A stretch of 64,000 bases of DNA, taken from contig CANMDH010000009.1 in NCBI GenBank assembly GCA_947496555.1, forward strand, positions 62,001 through 126,000. The letters run 5' to 3'. The translations under genes and the position numbers were made by a program. The notes beneath the pieces are model-generated. The model did no database searches, had not been told where the DNA came from, and saw only the letters and a list, made by a program, of their open reading frames with translations. Shown here piece after piece: positions 45,277-54,214 of the stretch. This DNA comes from an uncultured Aquimarina sp. (GTDB lineage: Bacteria; Bacteroidota; Bacteroidia; Flavobacteriales; Flavobacteriaceae). Within the stretch, counting starts at the first letter, position 1; every line of letters starts with the position of its first letter.

Positions 45277-45376
45277 AATCTTCTTTTCATTCAATTCCAT
45301 TAAAAATGGAAAAAAACAATTATTAACTAAGGTGATAACAAATAAAACTAAAGATCACCTTCAAAAATTAAAAGTA

Positions 45377-45553
45377 ATGAAAAAATTGAATCTAAACAAA
45401 GAAACCATTTCTCAAATGGACAAAAGTGAAATGGAAGCTACCAACGGTGGATTCGAAATTTGCCTAGTAAGCTGTGCTAACGGATCCAGAAAAGGTAAAT
45501 CATGCTGTAATGGAGATCCGGTTGTATTGACCGTAGAAATCACTATAGAGTAA
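45377..45553 (+). CDS. class I lanthipeptide precursor 2
   Basis: A 58-residue precursor, started at ATG 45377, where the leader begins MKKLNLNKETISQMDKSEME. The frame is open to 45254, but those residues are intergenic. The core FEICLVSCANGSRKGKSCC has Cys 29, 33, 43 and 44 and Ser 32, 37 and 42, with the tail VVLTVEITIE. It differs from precursor 1 mainly at V28I, K31V and D45N in the core. Confidence 0.92.
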   Translation: MKKLNLNKETISQMDKSEMEATNGGFEICLVSCANGSRKGKSCCNGDPVVLTVEITIE

Positions 45554-45570
45554 TATTTCTGTGAAAGATT

Positions 45571-45602
45571 TTTGCCGGCATCTGAAATAAAATGCTGGCA
45601 AA
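45571..45602 (+). other. hairpin after precursor 2
   Basis: TTGCCGGCAT pairs with ATGCTGGCAA (one G-U pair). It is a near copy of the hairpin after precursor 1, so the duplicated unit includes it. Confidence 0.6.
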
Positions 45603-45629
45603 ATCTTCAATCTAAAAAAGTTAAATCTT

Positions 45630-45800
45630 ATGAAAAAATTAGAATTAAACAAGGAAACAATCTCCCAAATGGATGAAAACCAGATGGCAACAGTAAATGG
45701 AGGACTTTTAAGCATTTGTCTGATAAGTTGCAAAAATGGATCAAGAAAAGGAAAAGCTTGCTGTGAAATAAGAGATATTCTTACCATCGATATTGAATAA
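45630..45800 (+). CDS. class I lanthipeptide precursor 3
   Basis: A 56-residue precursor with leader MKKLELNKETISQMDENQMA ending TVNGG. The core LLSICLISCKNGSRKGKACC has Cys 30, 34, 44 and 45 and Ser 28, 33 and 38. Position 35 is Lys instead of Ala and the residue before the CC pair is Ala, so one potential dehydration site of precursors 1 and 2 is lost. The tail is acidic (EIRDILTIDIE). Confidence 0.92.
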   Translation: MKKLELNKETISQMDENQMATVNGGLLSICLISCKNGSRKGKACCEIRDILTIDIE

Positions 45801-45822
45801 TGTAAATCACTAAATATATAAT

Positions 45823-45996
45823 ATGAAAAAATTACAATTGAATAAAGAGACTATTTCACAAATGGATAAAAACCAGATGGCAGTAGTAAATGGAGGGAAT
45901 TTTTTGGGAATTTGTCTAAGAAGTTGTGCAAACGGTTCAAGAAAATTGAAATCATGTTGTCAAACTGATGAGTATGATAATGTTACCGTTGCCTAA
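45823..45996 (+). CDS. class I lanthipeptide precursor 4
   Basis: A 57-residue precursor with leader MKKLQLNKETISQMDKNQMA ending VVNGG. The core NFLGICLRSCANGSRKLKSC-C has Cys 31, 35, 45 and 46 and Ser 34, 39 and 44. It is the only copy with Leu in place of the Gly of RKGK. The tail QTDEYDNVTVA is acidic. It lies 22 bases after precursor 3. Confidence 0.92.
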   Translation: MKKLQLNKETISQMDKNQMAVVNGGNFLGICLRSCANGSRKLKSCCQTDEYDNVTVA

Positions 45997-46012
45997 CCCA
46001 TAAAAATGTAAT

Positions 46013-46186
46013 ATGAAAAAATTAGAATTGAATAAGGTAACAGTATCTCAAATGGATGAAACCGAAATGGCCAGTGTTAATGGAGGTATTGAAGTTTGTG
46101 TTCACAGCTGTGCTAATGGATCCAGAAAGGGGAAACGATGCTGTAACGGAAAACCTGTTATACTGGACATCAGTATAATGTTATAG
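46013..46186 (+). CDS. class I lanthipeptide precursor 5
   Basis: A 57-residue precursor with leader MKKLELNKVTVSQMDETEMA ending SVNGG. The core IEVCVHSCANGSRKGKRCC has Cys 29, 33, 43 and 44 and Ser 32 and 37. The residue before CC is Arg. The tail NGKPVILDISIML resembles that of precursors 1 and 2. It starts 16 bases after precursor 4 and is followed by a strong hairpin. Confidence 0.92.
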   Translation: MKKLELNKVTVSQMDETEMASVNGGIEVCVHSCANGSRKGKRCCNGKPVILDISIML

Positions 46187-46192
46187 AAACAT

Positions 46193-46235
46193 AAGATGTT
46201 TTGCAAACAAAATCTTTTGGTTTGTAAAACATCTT
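46193..46235 (+). other. hairpin after precursor 5
   Basis: AAGATGTTTTGCAAAC pairs with GTTTGTAAAACATCTT, a 16-base stem with one mismatch and an 11-base loop. It sits between precursors 5 and 6 and could attenuate or protect the precursor-rich part of the message. Confidence 0.65.
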
Positions 46236-46283
46236 TCAAAAACAAGGTACGACCATAATTTTAATTCTTTACAAACTAAAAAG

Positions 46284-46469
46284 ATGAAGAAACTCGAACT
46301 AAACAAAACAACAATATCAGAAATGAACAAAAATCAATTATCCCGTATTACTGGAGGATTGTTTGGAATATGTTTAAAAAGCTGTGCCAATGGATCCAGG
46401 AAAGGCAAAAAATGCTGCGACAATGATAGCCTGGATGGAGACTATGATGATTTAGGAGGTATTGCATAA
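46284..46469 (+). CDS. class I lanthipeptide precursor 6
   Basis: A 61-residue precursor and the most divergent copy. The leader MKKLELNKTTISEMNKNQLS ends RITGG. The core LFGICLKSCANGSRKGKKCC has Cys 30, 34, 44 and 45 and Ser 33 and 38, with Lys before CC. The tail DNDSLDGDYDDLGGIA is highly acidic, unlike the others. Its stop is directly followed by the lanC region. Confidence 0.92.
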   Translation: MKKLELNKTTISEMNKNQLSRITGGLFGICLKSCANGSRKGKKCCDNDSLDGDYDDLGGIA

Positions 46470-46520
46470 TTGATTTATCCCAAGTATAAAAATAAACTAC
46501 AGACAATAAATATTACAAAA

Positions 46521-47729
46521 ATGTTGGAGTCATATATTGAAAAAATAGAATCACTACTCTTTGAGAAAGCAAAAAATATGGATACCCCTACCATAGAAGA
46601 GGATCTTGGGGCCCTACTTTTTGAAGCTACTTTATATCGCTATTCTAAAAAAGAGATCTATAAAGAAAGAGCATTGATGCTTCTAAATACATTAACACAA
46701 GTATTTGGCGAAAAACAAATGGGCTCTGGATTTCTAGAAGGTTTTGAAGGAATTTTTTATGTGATCCAATACCTTAAAAAATGCGATATTATAGAAACTG
46801 AAGATATCGTTGAGGATCTTGAAAAGTATTTATTGCAATCCTTATCTACAGATTTTCAAACCAATAATTTTGATCCAATTCACGGAAGTATCGGTAAGTT
46901 ATGGTATTACATTAATTCTGAAGATCAGGACGAAAAAAAAGTAAACCACCTCATAGATCAATTCTTAAATGCTTTATACAATAATCGTCAAGAAAACGAT
47001 AAAGGAATCTTTTGGTATGATGAGAACGAAGAAGAAAAAGGACTAGTCAATCTTGGAATGGCGCATGGACTTCCAGGGGTATTGGCTTTCCTACTTCGGT
47101 TAAAAGAACTTGGATTCGAACACATCCATCTTACAAAATTAATTGAAGGGGTCCTACAAAGTCTTCTTGGTTTTAAAAATGACATTTCAAAACTGAGTAA
47201 TTTTCCCGATTACCATTCTGAAAATATCAATCAAAGAAACCTAAACAGTCGATTGGGATGGTGCTATGGAGATTTAGGGATTACCAACACACTTTTGTAC
47301 GCTAGTAAAGTACTAGAAAGAGAAGATGTAAAGAAAGAAGCTGTACAAATACTAGGGACACTTATTCCTCGAAGAATGGGCACATCGGGACTAGATCATT
47401 TTGAGGATTATTCTTTTTTTGACACGGGATTTTGTCATGGTTTAAGTGGTATCACCTTTATGCTTCAAAAAATAAACAATCAATTAAACAATAATCCAAC
47501 GATAGATAAAAGAATTCAATTCTGGAAAAAAGAGCTAGTTCATAATCTTAAAATTCAGTTAGGTATTGATGAAGAAATTTATCTGCCTTGGTACAGACAA
47601 GATAAGGAGTATACCTATACACTAGATAAAGCATCTATGCTTAATGGCCTTTGTGGTACAGGCCTGGTACTATTATCGCTACAATATAACAATTACGATT
47701 GGAGTGATTTTTTCTTGCTATTTGAATAA
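46521..47729 (+). CDS. lanthionine synthetase C-like cyclase
   Basis: A LanC of 402 residues from ATG 46521, with an A-rich upstream context. An in-frame TTG at 46470, directly after the precursor-6 stop and 9 bases behind AGGAGGT, is an alternative that adds 17 residues. The zinc ligands are Cys248 (WCYGD), Cys305 and His306 (FCHG). The active-site His of MAHG (182) and the C-terminal LNGLCGTGLVL are also present. It catalyses addition of Cys thiols to dehydroresidues to form (methyl)lanthionine rings. Confidence 0.92.
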   Translation: MLESYIEKIESLLFEKAKNMDTPTIEEDLGALLFEATLYRYSKKEIYKERALMLLNTLTQVFGEKQMGSGFLEGFEGIFYVIQYLKKCDIIETEDIVEDLEKYLLQSLSTDFQTNNFDPIHGSIGKLWYYINSEDQDEKKVNHLIDQFLNALYNNRQENDKGIFWYDENEEEKGLVNLGMAHGLPGVLAFLLRLKELGFEHIHLTKLIEGVLQSLLGFKNDISKLSNFPDYHSENINQRNLNSRLGWCYGDLGITNTLLYASKVLEREDVKKEAVQILGTLIPRRMGTSGLDHFEDYSFFDTGFCHGLSGITFMLQKINNQLNNNPTIDKRIQFWKKELVHNLKIQLGIDEEIYLPWYRQDKEYTYTLDKASMLNGLCGTGLVLLSLQYNNYDWSDFFLLFE

Positions 47730-47740
47730 CCGAAATTAAA

Positions 47741-48943
47741 ATGATACGATCCATGAAAAATATAAAAAACATTCTTCTAATATTCATAACTATTGTAGGG
47801 TTAAACACCTTCTTTGTATCGGCCTCAGAACCATCAGATAGTATTTCTGAAGTGCAGTATAAAACCTTAAATGGCATCAATATATTACCAATTACTATTG
47901 ATAATAAACAATATAAATTCATTTTTGACACAGGAGCCGCTATAACTGCAATAAGTCAAGAAGTTTTTCAAAATGGAAATATTAACGTTATTGATTCAGT
48001 TCTTGTACGGGATGCCGATAATACCACAAAGCATCTTAAAACTGTAAAGATTCCTCAGTTACGAATAGGCAATAAAGAATTCTTTTCTACACGAGTTGTA
48101 CTGCAACCTAAATTTAATTATTCAGAAATATTTGGGTGCGAAAAAATAGATGGTATTCTAGGGTATGATATTATCAAACAAATGAAATGGAAGATCGATA
48201 ACTATACCAAAAAAATCTATTTATCTGGTAATGTAAACGCTTTATTGAGTAAAAAAGAAGCTTACAAAATTAAGTTCAAAGAAAAAAACAACGCTATTCT
48301 CATAAATACCAAAATAAATGGATCCAAAACCATTTTAAAGGTAGATACAGGTTTTAACAAAGAAATAAGCATCAATAAGTTTTTGTATGACTTTTTAAAA
48401 CAAAAAAACTCAACTATTTCAGAAGCACAATTTAAAGGGTGGACAAAAACTACTTTTTATGGAAAAAGACATGGCGCATATCAGTTACTAAAACTGGATA
48501 CTTTCGAAATCGGAGACTTATCTTTAAAAGAACCCATTGCTCGTCACTCAACAAATTCCCATTCTATTCTGGGCAATGAATTTTTCAAAAAGTTTGTGGT
48601 TATTCTGGATCCAAGTAAACAGCACATATTACTTGAAAGTGTTGGATCAAATATCGAAGAGAATGACCCTGTTTTTCAAGCTACGCTTACTCCAGACTAC
48701 AAAACGAATACTGTGATTGTAAAAAATATACATACCGAAAGCAATCTGAGCGAGATTATTAAACCCGAAATCAAAATACTAAAGATTAATGATGTAAATG
48801 TCTCAAATTTTTCAAGAAATGAGCTTTGCGATTTCTGGAACAACACTTGGCCCGGTTATTTTAAGGGTAAAACAATAAAAATAACTATACCTGATGAAAA
48901 AGGTGATCAAAAAGAAGTAGAACTAGTAAAGGTAAAACTTTAA
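47741..48943 (+). CDS. secreted two-domain aspartyl protease with PDZ-like tail
   Basis: A 400-residue protein. The signal peptide (about 1-28) is followed by two retropepsin-like lobes with catalytic triads D63-T-G (FIFDTGAAITAIS) and D202-T-G (LKVDTGFNKEIS), and a C-terminal PDZ-like region (about 310-400: TVIVKNIHTESNLSE, ILKINDVNVSNFS). Proteases of this kind are exported. It lies 11 bases after lanC and is probably in the operon. Roles in trimming the exported peptide or in self-protection are possible, while leader removal is more likely done by the C39 domain. Confidence 0.82.
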   Translation: MIRSMKNIKNILLIFITIVGLNTFFVSASEPSDSISEVQYKTLNGINILPITIDNKQYKFIFDTGAAITAISQEVFQNGNINVIDSVLVRDADNTTKHLKTVKIPQLRIGNKEFFSTRVVLQPKFNYSEIFGCEKIDGILGYDIIKQMKWKIDNYTKKIYLSGNVNALLSKKEAYKIKFKEKNNAILINTKINGSKTILKVDTGFNKEISINKFLYDFLKQKNSTISEAQFKGWTKTTFYGKRHGAYQLLKLDTFEIGDLSLKEPIARHSTNSHSILGNEFFKKFVVILDPSKQHILLESVGSNIEENDPVFQATLTPDYKTNTVIVKNIHTESNLSEIIKPEIKILKINDVNVSNFSRNELCDFWNNTWPGYFKGKTIKITIPDEKGDQKEVELVKVKL

Positions 48944-48964
48944 TCACAATCAAAAGTTTTAATT

Positions 48965-50590
48965 ATGAAAGATGGAAATAACTTTTTAAAATCAATTTTG
49001 GCTTATGCCAAAACAAAGGGAATCATGATCAACAAAGAAGCTTTTTCCTTTAGACTTTGTACACATCCAAATTACCCTAATTTACTTTCTGCTATAGACA
49101 CTTTAGAATATTTTGAAATTGATCACGACGCTTATCAAGTTGATTTCAAAGACATTAATTCTTTACCCAATGAGTTTTTAACACTGTTAAGAGGGCCATA
49201 TCGTCAAAAAAACTTACATAGTATTTCCAAAAGAAATGACAGTTATTATATTGACAATAAGGAAACTTCGCTTTCTGATCTTCAAAAAAGATGGAACGGT
49301 ATTGTTATTGTTTTTAATGAAGGTTCGCCACGAAAACAAAGTGCTATCGAGAAAAAAAAGAATCTAAAATCTTTTATACTACCTTTTGTTTTTGTTCTAC
49401 TATTTACTTTATACAATACCTATGAAAATGTGTGGAATAATCTTTTTTACATATTCTCTGCAGCAGGTTTTATACTTTCACTTGTAGCATTAAAGGACTT
49501 ATTTAAAATCGAAAACCCGGTAATCAATAAGTTTTGTAGTGCCTCATCAGATCAGTACATCACCGAAAGTGATTGCGATTTGGTAACAAATTCAAAAAAG
49601 TGGAAAATACTTGAAAAAATCAATTACTCTGATTTTAGTCTACTTTTCTTCCTTTCTCAAATTATTTTATATCCTATAATGAGTTTATCGGGATATGTTC
49701 AAGAATATTTCAATTATCAAAGTATTGCGTTGTACGCAAGTATCCCATTGCTTTTAAGCTCGTTGTATTTTCAAAAATATATTATCAAAAAATGGTGTGT
49801 AATTTGTCTGGGAATAATTTCTGTTACCGCTGTAGAATTGTTGTTAACAGGATTTATAATTAAACCCTCTTTTTACTTTAATCTACCATCTCTAAACCTA
49901 TTTTTGATCATAAATTCGATCTTAATCATTGGGTGGATAATAGTAAAACAGAAGCTAAGTCAATTCAACTTGTTAAAGGATTTTCAAATCAGAACAACTC
50001 GTTTTATTCGAAACTATTCTTTATTCAAAAATACAATATTAGAGGGCAAAAAATTTGATATCCCTTTTGGGTCTTCAGGTCCAGATAATGACAAAAAATT
50101 AACGATCACTTTAATTACAAATCCATTCTGTGACTATTGTAAAAAGGCACACTTTGCTATTGAAAAAATAATCAAGAAACACCACGATAAAGTCACTCGA
50201 GATGTTATTCTGAATGTTGACATACATGATGAGTATGATAATGATAAACTTGTTTGTCAAAAAATGATGACGATGCTTTTAAAAAGGCAAAATCAGAAAT
50301 TCATAACGTCCTTAAATGAATGGTTTGAACATGAAAATGTTTCAGATTGGCTTGAGAAATACAAATCCATTGACATTGATAGCACCAAAACTGATAATGC
50401 ATTCGAAACACAAAAAAATTGGTGTATCCAAAATCAAAAAGATTTTACCCCAGCACTATTTATAAACGGGTACTTATATCCATTAATATACGATATGGAA
50501 AACCTAGATTATTTTATCCAAGATTTGGTTAATGATAGTGATTTTTCCCATGAGGAATACCAGTATGCAAGTGATTTGAAACTTGCTTAA
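48965..50590 (+). CDS. VKOR-thioredoxin fusion with degenerate C39-like domain
   Basis: A 541-residue membrane oxidoreductase. Residues 1-~120 resemble a C39 peptidase domain but lack its QxxxDCGPxxL site (a lone Cys32 is present). Residues ~135-330 contain about five helices and VKOR features: loop cysteines 191 and 204 and the redox pair C278-V-I-C281. Residues ~365-540 are a thioredoxin fold with C389-D-Y-C392. VKOR-Trx fusions generate disulfides in the periplasm. Its place just before the exporter genes suggests that it oxidises the secreted peptides. Confidence 0.85.
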   Translation: MKDGNNFLKSILAYAKTKGIMINKEAFSFRLCTHPNYPNLLSAIDTLEYFEIDHDAYQVDFKDINSLPNEFLTLLRGPYRQKNLHSISKRNDSYYIDNKETSLSDLQKRWNGIVIVFNEGSPRKQSAIEKKKNLKSFILPFVFVLLFTLYNTYENVWNNLFYIFSAAGFILSLVALKDLFKIENPVINKFCSASSDQYITESDCDLVTNSKKWKILEKINYSDFSLLFFLSQIILYPIMSLSGYVQEYFNYQSIALYASIPLLLSSLYFQKYIIKKWCVICLGIISVTAVELLLTGFIIKPSFYFNLPSLNLFLIINSILIIGWIIVKQKLSQFNLLKDFQIRTTRFIRNYSLFKNTILEGKKFDIPFGSSGPDNDKKLTITLITNPFCDYCKKAHFAIEKIIKKHHDKVTRDVILNVDIHDEYDNDKLVCQKMMTMLLKRQNQKFITSLNEWFEHENVSDWLEKYKSIDIDSTKTDNAFETQKNWCIQNQKDFTPALFINGYLYPLIYDMENLDYFIQDLVNDSDFSHEEYQYASDLKLA

Positions 50591-50609
50591 ACGATAAAAA
50601 ATTAATAAA

Positions 50610-52871
50610 ATGAAAACTTTCCCTTTCTATAAACAACCCGGAGCCAAAGATTGCGGTCCAACATGTTTGCGAATTATTAGCAAACATTACGGTAAAGTCA
50701 TTCCTTTGGAAACAATCAGAAATTTAAGCCAAACTACAAGAACGGGAAGTTCTTTTCTTGGACTTGCCGATGGAGCCGAAAATCTTGGTTTTAAAGCAAT
50801 TGGTATTAAAACCGATTACGATACTTTTAAAGAGGATGTCCCATTCCCTTGTATTGTACATTGGAAAAAATATCACTTTGTAGTCGTATATAAAGTAAAA
50901 AATGATACGGTTTATGTATCAGATCCCTCATATGGACTTATTGAATACACTAAAGAAGAATTTAAAGCATCTTGGATTGGCAATAATGCAAAAGATAAAA
51001 CCCAAGAAGGACTGGTTTTATCTTTAGATACCACTCCAAAATTATACGATACCGATTGGGATAAAGTAAAAAGTAACAAGTCAGGATTTTCATTTTTGTT
51101 TAAGTACTTATTTAAGTACAAAAAATTGATGGTTCAGCTTATAGTTGGGCTACTGGCTGGAAGTTTACTACAGTTAATATTTCCATTCTTGACACAAAGT
51201 ATTGTGGATATCGGGATCCAAAATCAAGATATCAATTTCATATACTTAATTCTGGGAGCACAAATAATGTTATTCATCGGCCAAATAAGTATTGAAGCTA
51301 TTAGAGGCTGGATTTTACTGCATCTCAGTACCCGGATCAATATATCTTTAGTTTCCGACTTCTTTATAAAACTAATGAATTTGCCGATCTCCTATTTTGA
51401 TACCCGAATGACTGGAGATTTAATGCAACGTATTAACGATCATCAAAGAATTGAGAGGCTACTTACCAACTCTTCATTAAATACTATGTTTTCTTTCTTT
51501 AACATTGTTATTTTTAGTGCGGTTCTGGCATATTATAACCTTAAAATTTTCGGAATCTTCGCTATTGGTAGTGCCTTATTGGTAATTTGGATTCTTTTCT
51601 TTATGAAAAAAAGAAAAGAGTTGGATTACAAACGTTTTACACAAATGAGTGACGAGCAAAGTAAAACCATCGAGCTTATCGAGGGCATGCAAGAAATCAA
51701 ATTGCATAATGCCGAGAAACAAAAACGTTGGGGGTGGGAATTTATACAAATACGTTTATTCAAAGTAGCAACTCAAGGATTAGCATTAGAACAAACGCAA
51801 ACTATAGGATCCACTTCTATTAATCAATTTAAAAATATCCTAATCACATTTACCTCTGCTTCATTAGTACTAAGTGGACAAATCTCATTAGGAATGATGC
51901 TGTCCATTCAATATATCATTGGACAATTAAACAATCCTATTTCACAATTATTACAATTTATACAGGAGACCCAAGATGCCAAAATAAGCTTAGAGCGATT
52001 AAAAGAGATTCATGACGAAAAAAATGAAGAAAATTTAGAAGATGCTAAGGTCCATGAAATTCCAGAGCAAGGCGATATTACAATTGATAATATGACTTTT
52101 AGATACATCGGTACAGAAGAACCTATTATTAAGGACATGGACCTTATCATTCCCAGAAATAAAACAACAGCCATTGTTGGCGCATCAGGTAGTGGTAAAA
52201 CCACCTTAATGAAAACATTAATACGCTTTTATAAACCAAACAAAGGACTGATCAAAATTGCTGATCAAAATTTTGAAAATATATCTCAAAAAGCCTGGCG
52301 AAGTCATTGCGGAGTTGTTATGCAGGATGGCTATATTTTTAATGATACTATTGCAAACAATATTGCTTTGGGAGATGATTATGTTGATAAAGACAAGCTA
52401 CTACACGCTGTAAAAACTGCAAACATAAAAGACTTTATCGAAAGGTTACCTTTAAGCTATAATACAGAAATCGGAAATGAGGGAGTGGGAATAAGTGGAG
52501 GAGAAAAACAGCGTTTGCTTATAGCAAGAGCAGTATACAAAAACCCAGATTTTATATTCTTTGATGAGGCTACCAGTGCCTTGGATGCGAATAATGAAAA
52601 AACCATTATGAAAAACCTAAACACATTTTTTGATGGACGAACGGCGGTAGTAATTGCTCATCGTTTAAGTACAGTAAAAAATGCAGATCAAATCTTGGTA
52701 ATGAATGAAGGAAAAATAGTCGAAAAAGGAACACATCATGAACTTCTACAACTTAGAGGAGAATACTATGAATTGGTAAAGAATCAATTAGAATTAGAAA
52801 AATTAAACGGGAAGAAATCACACGATCCCGAGTTATTAAACGGAACTCATATTCCAGCAATAGTAGGATAA
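50610..52871 (+). CDS. C39-peptidase ABC exporter (bacteriocin processing and export)
   Basis: A 753-residue exporter. The N-terminal C39 peptidase shows Q9, the catalytic Cys15 in KDCGPTCL, His89 in WKKYHF and Asp105 in SDPSYG. About six membrane helices follow (170-440), then the ATPase with Walker A (GASGSGKTTL), the signature GISGGEKQRLL and Walker B (FIFFDEATSALD). It should cut precursors after the double Gly and export the cores. The adaptor gene lies 12 bases downstream. Confidence 0.93.
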   Translation: MKTFPFYKQPGAKDCGPTCLRIISKHYGKVIPLETIRNLSQTTRTGSSFLGLADGAENLGFKAIGIKTDYDTFKEDVPFPCIVHWKKYHFVVVYKVKNDTVYVSDPSYGLIEYTKEEFKASWIGNNAKDKTQEGLVLSLDTTPKLYDTDWDKVKSNKSGFSFLFKYLFKYKKLMVQLIVGLLAGSLLQLIFPFLTQSIVDIGIQNQDINFIYLILGAQIMLFIGQISIEAIRGWILLHLSTRINISLVSDFFIKLMNLPISYFDTRMTGDLMQRINDHQRIERLLTNSSLNTMFSFFNIVIFSAVLAYYNLKIFGIFAIGSALLVIWILFFMKKRKELDYKRFTQMSDEQSKTIELIEGMQEIKLHNAEKQKRWGWEFIQIRLFKVATQGLALEQTQTIGSTSINQFKNILITFTSASLVLSGQISLGMMLSIQYIIGQLNNPISQLLQFIQETQDAKISLERLKEIHDEKNEENLEDAKVHEIPEQGDITIDNMTFRYIGTEEPIIKDMDLIIPRNKTTAIVGASGSGKTTLMKTLIRFYKPNKGLIKIADQNFENISQKAWRSHCGVVMQDGYIFNDTIANNIALGDDYVDKDKLLHAVKTANIKDFIERLPLSYNTEIGNEGVGISGGEKQRLLIARAVYKNPDFIFFDEATSALDANNEKTIMKNLNTFFDGRTAVVIAHRLSTVKNADQILVMNEGKIVEKGTHHELLQLRGEYYELVKNQLELEKLNGKKSHDPELLNGTHIPAIVG

Positions 52872-52883
52872 AACAATATTATT

Positions 52884-54188
52884 ATGTCTGATAAGAAAAA
52901 AAAGGAACTCAAAAATTTAGAACTTCGCTCTGAAGAAGTACAAGAAATTCTAAGCAATCCACCAGGATGGATGACTAGATGGGGCATTACAGTGGTGTTT
53001 TTTGTTCTTATGTTAATTATCGGTGCCAGCAGCATTGTAGAATACCCAGATCTGGTAACCTCAAATATTACAATTACCACAGAGGTGCCTGTAGAAAAAA
53101 TTGAAGCAAAAAATAGCGGAAGAATAGTAAAACTACTCGTAAAAGATCAAGAATATGTAACACATGGTCAAATATTAGCAGTAATTGAAAATACAGCAAA
53201 ATTCGAAGATTTTTTACAATTAAAAAGTATCATCGATACTTTACAATTGGATTATAAAAGCTTTGAATTTCCAATAGAAAAAACAGAACATTTATCTCTT
53301 GGTGAATTGGATCAGGATTATGCCTTATTTGAAAAATCGTATACCGATTTTTTATTGAATAAAAACTTACAGCCCTATGCTATAGAAACACTATCTGGAC
53401 AACATACACTCTCTGAATTAAATACCAGGATTCAAGTTCTCAATACCCAAAGAGAATTAGAAAAAAGGGAGCTAGAGGTTAGAAAACAAGATTTAGAGCG
53501 TACCAAAGCACTATATAGCAAAGGGGTAATCTCTAAAGTAGAACTTGAAAATAAAGAATTAGGATACTTGCAAGCAAAACGTAATTATCAAAATACAAGA
53601 ATTAACATGTCTCAAATACAAGAATCCAAAAACAATACCCGTAGAGGTATTCAAGGATCCAACATTAATAAAATTCAAAACGAAACCAAATATCTTAAAG
53701 AAGTTATTTCTTCATACAAGCAACTAAAAAGATCTTTAAAACAATGGGAACAAAATTACCTGCTAGTTGCCTCTATCGATGGCAAGGTAAGCTTTCAAAA
53801 ATTTTGGGGTGAAAATCAATTTGTTAAATTGGGAGACAATGTCTTAACCATATTACCAAAACAATCTCTTCTTGTTGGAAAGATCACCACCTCGGCCGTT
53901 AATACTGGAAAAATTAAACCCAACCAAAACGTACTGATAAAACTAGATAATTATCCTTTTCAAGAGTTTGGAATGATTAGCGGCCAGGTAATTAGCATGT
54001 CCCTATCACCAGACAGTGAAGGAAACTATTACATAGAAGTAGCGTTACCAAAAAACTTACAAACTACCTATGGAAAAACATTGGCCTTTAACAGAGAAAT
54101 GAGAGGCACAGCAGGAATTGTGACCGAGGATCTAAAAGTAATCGAACGTGTTTTTTATCAATTTAGAAACATTTTCAAGTACAATTAA
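52884..54188 (+). CDS. HlyD-family membrane-fusion adaptor
   Basis: A 434-residue adaptor with a cytoplasmic N-terminus, one membrane helix (about 33-51), a barrel-sandwich half (KIEAKNSGRIVKLLVKDQEY), a long coiled coil (about 180-290: ELEVRKQDLERTKALYSKGV) and the second half with VGKITTSAVNTGKIKPNQN. It connects the C39 ABC exporter to an outer-membrane channel. No TolC-type gene is present in this operon, so the channel must be encoded elsewhere. Confidence 0.9.
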   Translation: MSDKKKKELKNLELRSEEVQEILSNPPGWMTRWGITVVFFVLMLIIGASSIVEYPDLVTSNITITTEVPVEKIEAKNSGRIVKLLVKDQEYVTHGQILAVIENTAKFEDFLQLKSIIDTLQLDYKSFEFPIEKTEHLSLGELDQDYALFEKSYTDFLLNKNLQPYAIETLSGQHTLSELNTRIQVLNTQRELEKRELEVRKQDLERTKALYSKGVISKVELENKELGYLQAKRNYQNTRINMSQIQESKNNTRRGIQGSNINKIQNETKYLKEVISSYKQLKRSLKQWEQNYLLVASIDGKVSFQKFWGENQFVKLGDNVLTILPKQSLLVGKITTSAVNTGKIKPNQNVLIKLDNYPFQEFGMISGQVISMSLSPDSEGNYYIEVALPKNLQTTYGKTLAFNREMRGTAGIVTEDLKVIERVFYQFRNIFKYN

Positions 54189-54214
54189 TAATTTATATAA
54201 AAACAACAGAAAAC

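Noticed and set aside
45254-45376. Longer N-terminus for precursor 2
   Set aside because: The frame is open, but it covers the hairpin after precursor 1 and the leader of all other copies starts at the position equivalent to ATG 45377.
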